56,578 nt of DNA, taken from contig NZ_AQQR01000024.1 of the NCBI RefSeq assembly GCF_002210095.1, forward strand, positions 1-56,578, given 5' to 3'. Below the pieces are notes generated by a model. It was not told the origin of the DNA, did not search any database, and saw nothing but the letters and a program-made list of their open reading frames with translations. The position numbers and the translations under genes are program-made. Positions 44,833-54,032 of the stretch are shown here, piece by piece. The DNA is from Marinibacterium profundimaris (GTDB lineage Bacteria; Pseudomonadota; Alphaproteobacteria; Rhodobacterales; Rhodobacteraceae). Each line of letters opens with the position of its first letter. The first letter of the stretch is position 1.

Positions 44833-46497
44833 TCAGTTGATCATGTCGAGCTTCTTGTAGAGGTAGGAGCGCGACACGCCCAGATGCTCGGCCGCCTTCT
44901 TCTTGTTGCCCTTGAAGCGGATGATCGCGTCGCTGATCAGCCGGTTTTCGAGCTCTTCCAGCGATTCCTTCAGCTTCGTGTGCTTCAGCGGGGACGAGGC
45001 CGGCAGGCTTGACGCCTTGATCGCGGCAACCGGCGGTCCGCCCGGGCCGGGGCAGCCGTCGCGCTGGAAATCCGCGACCGTCAGGCGCCCGTCTTCGGCA
45101 AACATCATGGCGCGTTCGACCGCGGCGCGCAGCTGGCGCACGTTGCCGGGCCAGGATTTCTCCATCAGGTATTCCTGCACGCTGACGTCGATCTCGGGCG
45201 GGGGGCGGTTGCACTGCCGCGCCAGATCGGCGGCGAAATGCTGCAGCAGAAGGGGGATGTCTCCGATCCGCTCCGCAAGCGTCGGCATCGCGATCACCAC
45301 GGGGCTGATCCGGCAGAACAGGTCCAGCCGGAACCTGTCCTGCTCAATGAAGGTATCAAGATCGCGGGTCGTCGCGCTGATAAGGCGGACATCGACGCGC
45401 CTGAACGTCTCGCCTCCGACGCGTTCGACCAAGCGGTCCTGCAGCACCCGCAACAGCTTCGACTGCACCTCCATCGGCATGTCGCCGATCTCGTCGAGGT
45501 AGATCGTGCCGCGGTCGGCCAGCTCCAGCTTGCCCGCCTTGCCCTTGCAATCGCCGGCAAAGGAGCCCGGCTGGTATCCGAAAAGCTCGCTTTCCAAAAG
45601 CGCCCCGGGCAGTCCCTTCGCGTTCGCCGTCACCAGCCGCGCGTTGTGGCGCGAAGACTGCATGTGCAGCGCCTGCGCCACCAGCTCCTTGCCGGTGCCG
45701 TCTGCGCCCTGGATCAGGACGGGGATGTCCAGCGGCGCGATCTTGCGGATCTGGTCCTTGAGCGCGCGGATCGCAAAGCTTTCGCCGACGATCGCGTCCA
45801 GGAACGTCTCGGGCCCGGTCATCCCCACGGCCCTGGACCTGTAGCTGGCGATTTCCTCTTCCAGCGTGTTGATGCGCCGCGCCATCGCCTCCAGCTGCGG
45901 CGGGCCCTTGCACATGAGGCGCCCGATGGCGCCGACGATCCTGCCGTCGTGCTGGATCGGGTGACGCGACACGACGCGGTCGCGGCCGCCCAACCGGTGG
46001 ATCTGGCCGATCTCGGCCACGCCGGTGCGCAGCACGTGGTGCAGGCGCGATTCCTCGAACACCTCGCGCACGTCCCTGCCCACGATCTCGCCCGGACGCA
46101 GGCCAAGCGATCTTTCATGTTCAGGCGACAGATAGACCAGCCGTCCCTCGGCATCGACGACGGCCATCGCGTCATAGGGATCGGACAGCACGTGGTTCAG
46201 GATCTCGTAGGTGAAATCCACGCTCATGACGAAATCCAGCGCAGTGTCGGACGGCGGCGCCGACAGCAGCAAGAGACAGCCATCTTCCAGCTTCGTCACC
46301 AGGCCCAGGTACCGGCGGTCGCTCAGCAGGATCGGCACCAGCCGCCGCTCCAGCGCGCCCGCCAGCCAATCACTGTCGCCGATCATCGCCCTGACGCGCG
46401 GGTCGGATCCCGCGCCAAGCGCGATCCGGATCCCGCCGGCGGTGTCCGTGATGATGACGCCGCTGACCCCGGTGGCGGCTTCCTTCGCTTCAGGCAT
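44833..46497 (-). CDS. AAA+ enhancer-binding-type regulator (PAS, AAA, Fis HTH) without GAFTGA motif
   Basis: The 554-residue protein has an N-terminal sensory part including a PAS domain (about 98-205), a coiled linker (about 203-222), an AAA+ domain (about 232-465) and a Fis-type HTH (about 510-552, FKGNKKKAAEHLGVSRSYLYKKL). Walker A is GADGTGKE (264-271), Walker B TIYLDE (331-336), arginine fingers near 390 and 396. The loop that contacts sigma-54, normally GAFTGA, reads GSFAGD (311-316). Without it, activation through sigma-54 is not expected, so it may act with sigma-70 as TyrR does. It may control the sugar genes upstream. Confidence 0.85.
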   Translation of the reverse strand: MPEAKEAATGVSGVIITDTAGGIRIALGAGSDPRVRAMIGDSDWLAGALERRLVPILLSDRRYLGLVTKLEDGCLLLLSAPPSDTALDFVMSVDFTYEILNHVLSDPYDAMAVVDAEGRLVYLSPEHERSLGLRPGEIVGRDVREVFEESRLHHVLRTGVAEIGQIHRLGGRDRVVSRHPIQHDGRIVGAIGRLMCKGPPQLEAMARRINTLEEEIASYRSRAVGMTGPETFLDAIVGESFAIRALKDQIRKIAPLDIPVLIQGADGTGKELVAQALHMQSSRHNARLVTANAKGLPGALLESELFGYQPGSFAGDCKGKAGKLELADRGTIYLDEIGDMPMEVQSKLLRVLQDRLVERVGGETFRRVDVRLISATTRDLDTFIEQDRFRLDLFCRISPVVIAMPTLAERIGDIPLLLQHFAADLARQCNRPPPEIDVSVQEYLMEKSWPGNVRQLRAAVERAMMFAEDGRLTVADFQRDGCPGPGGPPVAAIKASSLPASSPLKHTKLKESLEELENRLISDAIIRFKGNKKKAAEHLGVSRSYLYKKLDMIN

Positions 46498-46783
46498 GTC
46501 CCCTCCTGCTTCTGCGGACGACGGCGGCTTGGTCGATCTCCCGTTCGACCACGGCTCGGACTGCGCCGAAGTGACCGCAGGTGCTTCACTCCCGCCATCA
46601 CTCTGTTCGGCAAAAGCACAAAGTCAACCGGATCAGGCCTTTTCATTCGACACTGCGTGCCCGTGCTCAAGGAAAAAGCGCCCCGGTTCCGGTGGGGCCT
46701 TGCGCCGGCCGGTCCGGTCCGTGCCGGCGTTCCGGACCGCCCGGTCGCCCCATGCCGGCCGTCTCCCCGGCGGGGTCCCTGCC

Positions 46784-47629
46784 CTACCCGTCCAGCGCCT
46801 CGCGGATATGCGCATAGCCCTCGCGATAGACGGCCTCCGGGCTCTCGGCGAAGTCGCGCCAGACCCGGGTCGCGGCCGCCAGCTCCGGCAGGCCCCGGCC
46901 GAAGGCCTCGATCGTCAGCCAGTCGTCATAGCCGATTTCGCGGATTGCCGCGAAGGTCTCGGCCCAGGGGATATTGCCCCGTCCGGGCACGCCCCGGTCA
47001 TTTTCCGACATGTGGATATGGACGACATCGCCGGAATGCCGCGTCAGCGCGCCGATCGGGTCGGTCTCCTCTATATTGGCGTGAAACGTGTCGTACATCG
47101 CCCGGATGTTGGGGTGATCCACCCGCGCCAGCAGGGCCGACAGGTCCGCCATGGTGTTGACCAGGTAGCATTCGAACCGGTTCAGAGCCTCCAGCCCGAC
47201 CGTCACGCCGACAGAGGCGGCGTGTTCGCCGATGCGCTGCTGGCTGTCCACCGCACGCGCGATCTCGTCCTCCGTCGGCCCCGTTCCCGAAAACTGGCCC
47301 AGCACCGAATGCAACGGGCCCGACACCGTCCGCGCGCCAAGAGCCGCGGTGCAGTCCAGAACCCATCTCATCCGCTCGACCCCCGCCTCGCGCAGCGCCC
47401 GGTCGGGCGAGATCAGGTCATGCGCCGGATCGCCAAGCGCCGACACCGCCGTGCGGTCAAGCCCCAGACCGTCCAGCATCCGACCGATCCGGGCATATTC
47501 ATCGGGGCCGCCGTCAAAGACGGGAATCTCGACCCCGTCGAACCCCGTCTCGCAGATATCCGCCAGCAGCGGTTCGTGCTCCGGCCCGATCCGTGTCGTC
47601 CAGAGAAACATGCACATGCCGATCTTCAT
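46784..47629 (-). CDS. Sugar-phosphate isomerase/epimerase (D-tagatose 3-epimerase-like TIM barrel)
   Basis: The 281-residue AP-endonuclease-2/xylose-isomerase-like barrel has the metal and catalytic ligands of ketose 3-epimerases in order: Glu in VGLEALNRFECYLVNT, Asp/His in AMYDTFHANIEE, His in VVHIHMSEND, and Glu in WLTIEAFG. It probably interconverts keto-sugars or sugar acids at C3. It is transcribed divergently from a related epimerase (47856), with two TGGT-N3-ACCA operators between them. Confidence 0.85.
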   Translation of the reverse strand: MKIGMCMFLWTTRIGPEHEPLLADICETGFDGVEIPVFDGGPDEYARIGRMLDGLGLDRTAVSALGDPAHDLISPDRALREAGVERMRWVLDCTAALGARTVSGPLHSVLGQFSGTGPTEDEIARAVDSQQRIGEHAASVGVTVGLEALNRFECYLVNTMADLSALLARVDHPNIRAMYDTFHANIEETDPIGALTRHSGDVVHIHMSENDRGVPGRGNIPWAETFAAIREIGYDDWLTIEAFGRGLPELAAATRVWRDFAESPEAVYREGYAHIREALDG

Positions 47630-47652
47630 TCACCGCTCCCTGTCCCTCCATC

Positions 47653-47663
47653 TGGTATTACCA
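47653..47663. promoter_or_regulatory. Candidate GntR operator 1 (TGGTATTACCA)
   Basis: Perfect TGGT-ATT-ACCA dyad, 24 bases upstream of the minus-strand epimerase start. Sites with TGGT/ACCA half-sites and three central bases are typical of FadR-type GntR proteins. One such protein is encoded at 49984. Confidence 0.65.
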
Positions 47664-47796
47664 AAAATGCCGACACTCAAGCAACGAAAACCGCAGATGT
47701 CCGCCGCGAACCCCACATCGACGGCGGAAAAGAAAGCCGTGGCGACGATGAAGGCAAAGAGCTGTCTCTTGACCGCCCCCCGAAGAATACGCAATC

Positions 47797-47807
47797 TGGT
47801 CCAACCA
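47797..47807. promoter_or_regulatory. Candidate GntR operator 2 (TGGTCCAACCA)
   Basis: Same TGGT-N3-ACCA geometry as operator 1, extended to TCTGGT/ACCAGA (47795-47809), about 50 bases before the plus-strand epimerase start. Its position suits control of the rightward operon. Confidence 0.6.
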
Positions 47808-47855
47808 GAACAGGATGCCGGGGTGTGCAGCCCGCGCATCGACAGGGAGGACAGC

Positions 47856-48743
47856 ATGCACCTTTCAACCCACAACTGGATGCGCGCCGAACCGCTTGAG
47901 ACCACCGTCCGGCGGATCAGGCAGTTCGGCTACGAGTCGATCGAGATTTCCGGCGAGCCCGACCAGTACGACGTGACCGAGACACGCGCCCTGCTCAAGG
48001 ACACCGGCATGCGGTGCTGGGGGGCTGTGACACTGACGCTGGGCGAACGCAACCTCGCGGCCAAGGACGAAGGACAGCGCGCGCGCTCGGTCGATTACGT
48101 CAAGTCCGTCATCACCATGGTCTCCGAACTGGACGGCCAGGTCGTGACCCTGGTGCCCGCCACCGTCGGCAAGGTCGTGCCCGATGCCACGCCCGAAGAG
48201 GAATGGGCCTGGGTCGTCGAGGCGACGAAGGAATGTTTTGCCCATGCCCAGGCGAAGGGCGTGAAGATCGCGATCGAGCCGCTGAACCGGTTCGAAACCT
48301 ACCTGTTCAACCGCTGCGCCCAGGCCCTGGCGCTGGCCGACGCGGTCAGCCCCGAATGCGGGGTCTGCCTGGATGCCTATCACCTCAACATGGAGGAATC
48401 CGACATCTACGCCGCGATCCGCCTGGCCGGAGACCGGCTGTTCGATTTCCACGTCGCCGACAACAACCGCTTTGCCGCCGGGCTGGGCCACCTGGACTGG
48501 CCCAAGATCGTCGGCACGCTGAAGGAGATCGGCTATGACGGTGCGCTGACCAACGAATTCGTGGCTCCCGTCGACCGGACGCCCGCCGCCATCTATCCCG
48601 ACATGGTCGAAACCGATCCGGTCGACATCTCGCCCGAGCAGCTTCAGTTCATCCAGGACCACGGCTCGTCCCTGCTGACCGAGAAATTCTACGCCGATCA
48701 GATGCGGATCACGGCCGAAACGCTTCTGCCGCTGATGAAGTGA
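47856..48743 (+). CDS. Sugar-phosphate isomerase/epimerase (TIM barrel)
   Basis: This 295-residue protein of the same fold as the divergent epimerase shows KIAIEPLNRFETYLFN (Glu), VCLDAYHLNMEES (Asp/His), LFDFHVADNNR (His) and ALTNEFVAP (Glu). The ligand set matches D-tagatose/D-allulose 3-epimerase-like enzymes, though the specific sugar is unknown. GGAGG lies before ATG 47856, and longer upstream frames are unsupported. It is first gene of a rightward unit with the enolase-superfamily enzyme, GntR regulator and dehydrogenase. Confidence 0.87.
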   Translation: MHLSTHNWMRAEPLETTVRRIRQFGYESIEISGEPDQYDVTETRALLKDTGMRCWGAVTLTLGERNLAAKDEGQRARSVDYVKSVITMVSELDGQVVTLVPATVGKVVPDATPEEEWAWVVEATKECFAHAQAKGVKIAIEPLNRFETYLFNRCAQALALADAVSPECGVCLDAYHLNMEESDIYAAIRLAGDRLFDFHVADNNRFAAGLGHLDWPKIVGTLKEIGYDGALTNEFVAPVDRTPAAIYPDMVETDPVDISPEQLQFIQDHGSSLLTEKFYADQMRITAETLLPLMK

Positions 48744-48795
48744 AACCGCGCGGGCGGCCCCCTGCCGCCGCCCGCCGCCCAAAAGGACGCGACAG

Positions 48796-49962
48796 ATGCG
48801 GATAAAGTCAGTCGAGGCGCGGTGGGTGCAGATCCCCATCGCGCAAGAGCAGCAGCATGTCAGCGATTTCGGCCGGCTCAGGACCTTCGACGCCGCCATC
48901 CTGCGGATCGAGACCGAAGATGGCCTTGTCGGCTGGGGCGAAGGCAAGAACGCCGCCGGAAGCGCCGGGCAGTACGCGGCTCTCGTCCACCTTCTGAACG
49001 CCGAATTCGGTCCGCGCCTGATCGGGCAGGATGCCGCCGCCATCACCCCGATCTGGGAACGCCTTTACAACGGTGTGCGCCACCAGGGCGCCGCCGCGCG
49101 CGGCCACACGATGCCCGAGCTCGCGCGCCGGGGCCTGAGCGTGGCCGCGATCAGCGCCATCGACATCGCGCTGTGGGATCTGCGGGGCAAGGCCCTGGGC
49201 GAACCGGTCTGGTCCCTTCTGGGCGGGCGCTCGGCCGAGCGCCTGCCGGCCTATGCCTCGGGCGGCTGGGCCGATGCCGGAGCCATCGGCGATCAGCTGA
49301 AATCCTATGTCGACGCCGGCGGCTTCGGCGCGGTCAAGATGCGCGTGGGGTCCATGGACGGCGCGCCGCATGCCTCGGCCGACCGGGTCCGGGCCGCCCG
49401 CGCCGCGCTGGGTCCGGGGATCGACCTGATGGTCGACGCCCACGGCACCTATACCGTGGCCGACGCCAAGCGCTTTGCCGCGATGGTCGCCGATTGCGAC
49501 CTCGCCTGGTTCGAAGAGCCGGTCACCGCCGACGACCGGGCCGGGCTGATCGAATTCCGCGCCGCCACCCACATTCCCGTGGCGCTTGGCGAAAGCGAGG
49601 CGACGCGGTTCGATTTCGCCGACCTTGCCGCGCGGCGCGCCGCGGACGTCCTGCAGCCGGATCCGGCCTTCTGCGGCGGCATCACCGAGACGATGCGCAT
49701 CGGCACCATCGCCTCGGCCTTCAACCTGCGGCTGGCGCCGCATCTCTGGGCCGGCGCGCCCGCGTTCTTTGCCGGGCTTCACGTGATCGCCGCCGCCCCC
49801 GCCGGCGCCATCGTCGAATTTTCGCTGGGCGCCAATCCGATGATCCACGATCTGTCGCGCGCGCCGGTCCGGGTCACCGACGGCACCATCGCCGTCCCCG
49901 ATGCGCCGGGGCTGGGGCTGGAGATCGACGAGGACATCATTGCCCGCTACACGAAGCGCTGA
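48796..49962 (+). CDS. Mandelate racemase/muconate-lactonizing (enolase superfamily) enzyme
   Basis: This 388-residue member of the MR subgroup shows base motif Lys181-x-Arg183 (VKMRVG), metal ligands Asp214 (MVDAHGT), Glu240 (WFEEPV) and Glu266 (LGESEA), and the opposite-face dyad Asp289 (QPDPAFCGG) and His316 (APHLW). The MR-type His-Asp dyad is used by acid-sugar dehydratases and racemases. With two epimerases, a dehydrogenase and a carbohydrate importer nearby, a sugar-acid dehydratase is the best guess. Confidence 0.88.
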   Translation: MRIKSVEARWVQIPIAQEQQHVSDFGRLRTFDAAILRIETEDGLVGWGEGKNAAGSAGQYAALVHLLNAEFGPRLIGQDAAAITPIWERLYNGVRHQGAAARGHTMPELARRGLSVAAISAIDIALWDLRGKALGEPVWSLLGGRSAERLPAYASGGWADAGAIGDQLKSYVDAGGFGAVKMRVGSMDGAPHASADRVRAARAALGPGIDLMVDAHGTYTVADAKRFAAMVADCDLAWFEEPVTADDRAGLIEFRAATHIPVALGESEATRFDFADLAARRAADVLQPDPAFCGGITETMRIGTIASAFNLRLAPHLWAGAPAFFAGLHVIAAAPAGAIVEFSLGANPMIHDLSRAPVRVTDGTIAVPDAPGLGLEIDEDIIARYTKR

Positions 49963-49983
49963 CCCCACGGTAAGGACCGGCCC

Positions 49984-50679
49984 ATGCAGGAACACGAGCT
50001 TCTCCCCGCGATCACCGCGCATGTGCTGAGCACCGCGCGCGCCAACAACGGCAAGGCCCCGTCCGAACGTCACCTGGCCGAACATTTCTCGGTCAGTCGC
50101 GGGCAGGTGCGCGAGGCGCTCGCGATCCTGGAATCGATGCAGGTGATCGAACGGCGCGCCAAGTCGGGCATCTATCTGGCCGAGGGTCACACCGGCATCG
50201 CCGCCATGGCCTTCTTTGCCCGGGCGGGCCTGCCGCTGGAAAACCGGCAGATCTACGAGGCGGTCGAGGTGCGCAAGATCCACGAGATCAAGGCCGCCGA
50301 GCTTGCCGCCGAACGCGCCACCGAAGAGAACTTTGCCCGGCTGGCCGACATCCTGGAGCGGTCCGAAGAGCGGCTGGCCCGGGGCATGGGGCTCGACAGC
50401 CTGGACCAGGAGTTTCACCTTGAAATCGTGCGCGCGACGCAGAACAGCGTGTTCCTGGGCATCTGCACCGCCTTCTACGAGGTCGGCGCGACGCGGCTGC
50501 AGCTGTATTTCCGCGATCCCGACCGGAACCGCAAATCCCACGAGGAGCACCGCCAGATCCACGATGCGCTGGTGGCCCGCGATCCGGCCCTTTCCGCCGC
50601 GCTCATGGTCTCGCACCTGCGCGGCGCGATGAGCTACTGGACGGAACTTCTGGAACCCGACGCCGACAGGTCCGCGTGA
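49984..50679 (+). CDS. GntR-family regulator, FCD (FadR) type
   Basis: The 231-residue protein has a GntR winged helix (APSERHLAEHFSVSRGQVREALAILESMQVIERRAKSG in overlapping parts, about residues 21-60) and an FCD domain with YEAVEVRKIHEIKAAELAAERAT and EFHLEIVRATQN; the histidines could bind a metal. It belongs to the group that senses sugar acids (UxuR/ExuR/DgoR-like). It sits in the catabolic unit and probably binds the two TGGT-N3-ACCA dyads at 47.65 and 47.80 kb. Its stop overlaps the next start. Confidence 0.9.
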   Translation: MQEHELLPAITAHVLSTARANNGKAPSERHLAEHFSVSRGQVREALAILESMQVIERRAKSGIYLAEGHTGIAAMAFFARAGLPLENRQIYEAVEVRKIHEIKAAELAAERATEENFARLADILERSEERLARGMGLDSLDQEFHLEIVRATQNSVFLGICTAFYEVGATRLQLYFRDPDRNRKSHEEHRQIHDALVARDPALSAALMVSHLRGAMSYWTELLEPDADRSA

Positions 50680-51668
50680 TGGCGCTGTCGATCTTCTCCA
50701 CCCATCCGCTGCATTCGCAAGTCACCGAGGCGCTCGCCGCCATCGGCCGCTATCGCGTGGCCAGCGCCCCCGTGGCCGAGGCGATCGCGGAGGAAAGCGC
50801 AGGGGCGGATGTCATCGTCGTGCGCGCGCCGATCCCGCCCAGGGTGATCGGGCGCCTGCCGGGTCTGCGGGCGCTGGTGCGGCACGGGGCCGGGCTCGAC
50901 ATGATCCCGATGGACGTGGCGACACGGGCCGGTGTGCTGGTGGCCAACGTGCCCGGCGCCAATGCGGTGACCGTGGCCGAACATGCGATCTGGTCGGCGC
51001 TGGCCCTGCTGCGCCGGTATCCGCAGGTGAACGGCGATCTGCGCGCGCAGGGCTGGGCGGCCGGCCGCGCGCATTCGGACGCGGGGCGCGAGGTCACCGG
51101 GCGGACAATCGGCATTCTCGGCATGGGCAACGTCGGGCAGGCGCTGGCGCGGATCGCCTCGGGCGGGTTCGGCATGTCCGTGCTTTGCCATACCCGCAGC
51201 CCCGGGCGCGTGCCGGACGGGATGACCGCCGCCGCGCTGGACGACATGCTGGAAGGCTCGGACATCGTCGCGCTGTGCTGCCCGCTGACGGAGGCCACGC
51301 GCGGCCTGATCGGCGAAGCGGCCCTGGCCCGGATGCGGCCGGGCGCCGTTCTGGTCAACGTCGCGCGCGGCCCGGTGGTGGACGAGGCGGCGCTGATCGG
51401 GGCGCTGCGATCGGGCCATCTGGCCGGCGCGGCGCTGGATGTCTTCGACACCCAGCCGCTGCCCCCGGATCATCCGCTGATGGCGCTGCCCAACGTGATC
51501 CTGACGCCGCACATGGCGGGCATCACCGAAGAAAGCATGTTGCGCATGGGCCAGGGCGTCGTCGATGCGATCCGCTGCATCGACGCCGGCACGCTGCCCG
51601 GCACGCTGGTCAATCCCGACGCCGTGCCGCTTTATCGCCAGCGGTTCGGCCTGCCGGGGCCGGCCTAG
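50679..51668 (+). CDS. D-isomer-specific 2-hydroxyacid dehydrogenase
   Basis: The 329-residue NAD-dependent dehydrogenase has GRTIGILGMGNVGQALARIA near residue 143, active-site Arg in VNVARGPVVDEAAL, and His in LTPHMAGITEESM. It resembles the phosphoglycerate-dehydrogenase-like or hydroxypyruvate-reductase-like group of sugar-acid clusters. ATG 50679 overlaps the GntR stop by one base (TGATG); a GTG three bases earlier is possible. Its stop shares the bases CTAG with the stop of the convergent ATPase gene. Confidence 0.87.
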   Translation: MALSIFSTHPLHSQVTEALAAIGRYRVASAPVAEAIAEESAGADVIVVRAPIPPRVIGRLPGLRALVRHGAGLDMIPMDVATRAGVLVANVPGANAVTVAEHAIWSALALLRRYPQVNGDLRAQGWAAGRAHSDAGREVTGRTIGILGMGNVGQALARIASGGFGMSVLCHTRSPGRVPDGMTAAALDDMLEGSDIVALCCPLTEATRGLIGEAALARMRPGAVLVNVARGPVVDEAALIGALRSGHLAGAALDVFDTQPLPPDHPLMALPNVILTPHMAGITEESMLRMGQGVVDAIRCIDAGTLPGTLVNPDAVPLYRQRFGLPGPA

Positions 51669-52729
51669 GCAAAGGCCAGGTTCCGCCCCGTCTCGCGGTC
51701 GAAGGTCAGCACCTTGTCGGGCTTCCAGCCAAAGCGCACCGTTTCGTCGCGCGTCACGCGGGTGCCCGCTGGCACCGTCGCATGCAGCCGCGTCTCGCCG
51801 AAGTCGAGCGACAGGATCTTGATGACCCCCTGGTCCTCGATGTCGAACACCCGCGCCTGCGCCGGGGCGCCCTGCTCCAGCACCACCGCCTCGGGCCGGA
51901 CACCGAAGGTCAGCGGACCGGTGCCGCCCGCCATGCCGGAGGCGACCGGCAGGCGCGCCCCGTTCAGATCGGCGGCGGTTCCCGACAGGGTGCCTTCGAT
52001 CAGGTTCATCGGCGGCGAGCCCACGGACCGCGCAACGAAAGTGTTCCGGGGGCGTTCGTAGATGTCCGAAGGCGTGCCGACCTGCACCAGCCGCCCCGAG
52101 CGCAGCACGCCGATCTTGTCGCCCATCGACATCGCCTCGACCTGGTCGTGGGTCACGTACAGGAACGTCGCGCCCAGATCGTTGTGCAGCGCCTTCAGCT
52201 CGACCCGCAGCGATTCCCGCAGCTTGGCATCCAGCGCCGACAGCGGCTCGTCCATCAGAAAGACCTGCGGTTCGCGCACGATGGCCCGGCCAATCGACAC
52301 GCGCTGCATCTCGCCGCCCGACAGCCGTTCGACCTTGCGGTCCAGCAGGTGGGTGATCTGCAGCGTCCGCGCCGCCCGGTCGACGCGCTGCGCGATCATC
52401 TCCTCGCTCATGCGCCGCACCTTCGGACGCAGCGGAAATTCAAGGTTCCCCCGCACGGTCAGCCGCGGGTAAAGCGAATATTGCTGCAGCACCAGCGCCA
52501 CGTCGCGCTCGGCCGCGGTCCAGCCGCCCACGTCCAGACCGTCGATCAGCACGCTGCCTTCGTCCAGCTTTTCCAGCCCGGCAATGGCGCGCAAAGCCGT
52601 GGTCTTGCCCGCCCCGGTGCGGCCCAGCAGGACAAAGAATTCGCCATCCTCCACCGTCAGGCTCAGGTCCTTCAGCGCGCGGGTGCCCCCGAAGCGCTTG
52701 GTGGCGTTCTTCAGCTCGACACGTGCCAT
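51665..52729 (-). CDS. Carbohydrate ABC ATPase A (MalK/UgpC-like)
   Basis: This 354-residue ATPase has Walker A reading GRTGAGKTT rather than the usual GPSGCGKST, Q-loop LVLQQYSLYPRL, signature LSGGEMQRVSIGRA, Walker B VFLMDEPLSALDAKLR, H-loop THDQVEAM, and a TOBE-like C-terminal domain. The unusual Walker A and GGEMQ signature are shared with two-ATPase importers such as the glycerol transporter GlpST. It is last in the minus-strand operon and should form a heterodimer with ATPase B. Start overlaps ATPase B stop by one base. Confidence 0.9.
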   Translation of the reverse strand: MARVELKNATKRFGGTRALKDLSLTVEDGEFFVLLGRTGAGKTTALRAIAGLEKLDEGSVLIDGLDVGGWTAAERDVALVLQQYSLYPRLTVRGNLEFPLRPKVRRMSEEMIAQRVDRAARTLQITHLLDRKVERLSGGEMQRVSIGRAIVREPQVFLMDEPLSALDAKLRESLRVELKALHNDLGATFLYVTHDQVEAMSMGDKIGVLRSGRLVQVGTPSDIYERPRNTFVARSVGSPPMNLIEGTLSGTAADLNGARLPVASGMAGGTGPLTFGVRPEAVVLEQGAPAQARVFDIEDQGVIKILSLDFGETRLHATVPAGTRVTRDETVRFGWKPDKVLTFDRETGRNLAFA

Positions 52730-53820
52730 CAGCCGGCCCTCCTCATGGATTGACCCGTCGCCGCATCGAAGAAATGCGCCCGCTCGGGGTCAAGCGACAC
52801 CCAGACCTTTTCGCCCTCGCCGCGCGCAAAGCCCGACTCGCAGCGCGCCCGAAGCGTTTCCCCGCCGATCCGGACATCGACGATGTCATGGCTGCCCAGC
52901 GGTTCCACGTTGGTGGTTTCCGTCTCGATCCCGCCCTGCCCCGGCTCGCGGGTCAGCAGGACCGCCTCGGGGCGGATGCCCAGCTTGGTGGCCGCGCCGT
53001 TCAGATGCGCAACCGCGCCGCCCGGCACCCGGAACCCTTCGGCCCGGCCGATCCGCAACAGCGCATCGGTGCCGGCGCCCTCGACCGCGACATCCGCAAC
53101 ATTCATCACCGGAGAGCCCACGAACTGCGCCACGAACAGGTTCGCGGGATGCAGATAGACCTCGTCCGGGGCGCCGACCTGCTGCAGCACGCCGTTATGC
53201 ATCACCACGATCCGGTCGGCCAGCGACATCGCCTCCACCTGGTCGTGGGTCACGTAGACCGAGGTGGAGTTGCGCGCGATATGCAGGCGCTTGATCTCGG
53301 CGCGCATCTGTTCGCGCAGCTTGGCGTCCAGCGCGCCGATGGGTTCGTCCATCAGCAGCGCCTTGGGCCGGCGCACCAGCGCCCGCCCGATCGCCACGCG
53401 CTGCATGTCGCCGCCCGACAGCGCCGAGGGCCGCCGCGACAACAGCCGCTCGATCCCCAGGAACCGCGCGACCTCCTTCACCTCGGACTCGCGTTCGGCG
53501 CGCGAACTGCTGACGGCGCGCAGCGGAAAGGCGATGTTCTCCTCGACCGTCATATGCGGATACAGCGAAAACGACTGGAACACGAAGGCGATATCTCGGT
53601 CCCCGGCCTTCAGGTCCTGCACCTCGCGCCCGTCGATGGTGATGGTGCCCGACGACACCGTCTCAAGCCCCGCGATGGCGCGCAGCGTCGTCGTCTTGCC
53701 ACAGCCGGACTGGCCCAGCATCACCACGAATTCGCCATCCTCGATCGTCAGGTTGACGTCCTTGAGCACCTGCACGGAGCCAAAGAACTTCTGCACGTTT
53801 GCCAGTTCGATCCGCGCCAT
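52729..53820 (-). CDS. Carbohydrate ABC ATPase B (MalK/UgpC-like)
   Basis: This 363-residue ATPase begins MARIELANVQKFFGSVQVL. It has Walker A GQSGCGKTT, Q-loop FVFQSFSLYPHM, signature LSGGDMQRVAIGRA, Walker B ALLMDEPIGALDAKLR, H-loop THDQVEAM, and a C-terminal regulatory domain (KLGIRPEAVLL). The frame runs further upstream, but ATG 53820 is the family start and overlaps the small membrane protein stop by one base. It works with ATPase A on the two permeases below. Confidence 0.92.
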   Translation of the reverse strand: MARIELANVQKFFGSVQVLKDVNLTIEDGEFVVMLGQSGCGKTTTLRAIAGLETVSSGTITIDGREVQDLKAGDRDIAFVFQSFSLYPHMTVEENIAFPLRAVSSSRAERESEVKEVARFLGIERLLSRRPSALSGGDMQRVAIGRALVRRPKALLMDEPIGALDAKLREQMRAEIKRLHIARNSTSVYVTHDQVEAMSLADRIVVMHNGVLQQVGAPDEVYLHPANLFVAQFVGSPVMNVADVAVEGAGTDALLRIGRAEGFRVPGGAVAHLNGAATKLGIRPEAVLLTREPGQGGIETETTNVEPLGSHDIVDVRIGGETLRARCESGFARGEGEKVWVSLDPERAHFFDAATGQSMRRAG

Positions 53821-54032
53821 CAGATCAGCTCTTCCTCTTCTTCTTCCTCGGCCTCGGGTTCGGGCGGGATGTGCGAGGTCACGAGAAAGGCGATCAGCCC
53901 GACGATGGTGATGGTCACCCCGTAGCGATGCAGCGGCTCGATCCAGGGCTGGCACAGCGCGATCAGCCCGAAGATCATCAGGCACTGGGCCGCGGGTTCG
54001 TAATACTTCTGGTTCTTTTCACGAAAGGTCAT
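53820..54032 (-). CDS. Small two-TM membrane protein with poly-Glu tail
   Basis: The 70-residue protein has a charged start (MTFREKNQKYYEPAAQ), TM helix 1 (CLMIFGLIALCQPWI), TM helix 2 (YGVTITIVGLIAFLVT), then a strongly acidic tail with seven consecutive Glu. It overlaps the permease gene by four bases and ATPase B by one, so it is part of the importer operon. Its position equals that of the small DUF2160-type protein in glycerol ABC operons, but the sequence differs. It may be an accessory subunit of the transporter. No family is recognised. Confidence 0.75.
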   Translation of the reverse strand: MTFREKNQKYYEPAAQCLMIFGLIALCQPWIEPLHRYGVTITIVGLIAFLVTSHIPPEPEAEEEEEEELI

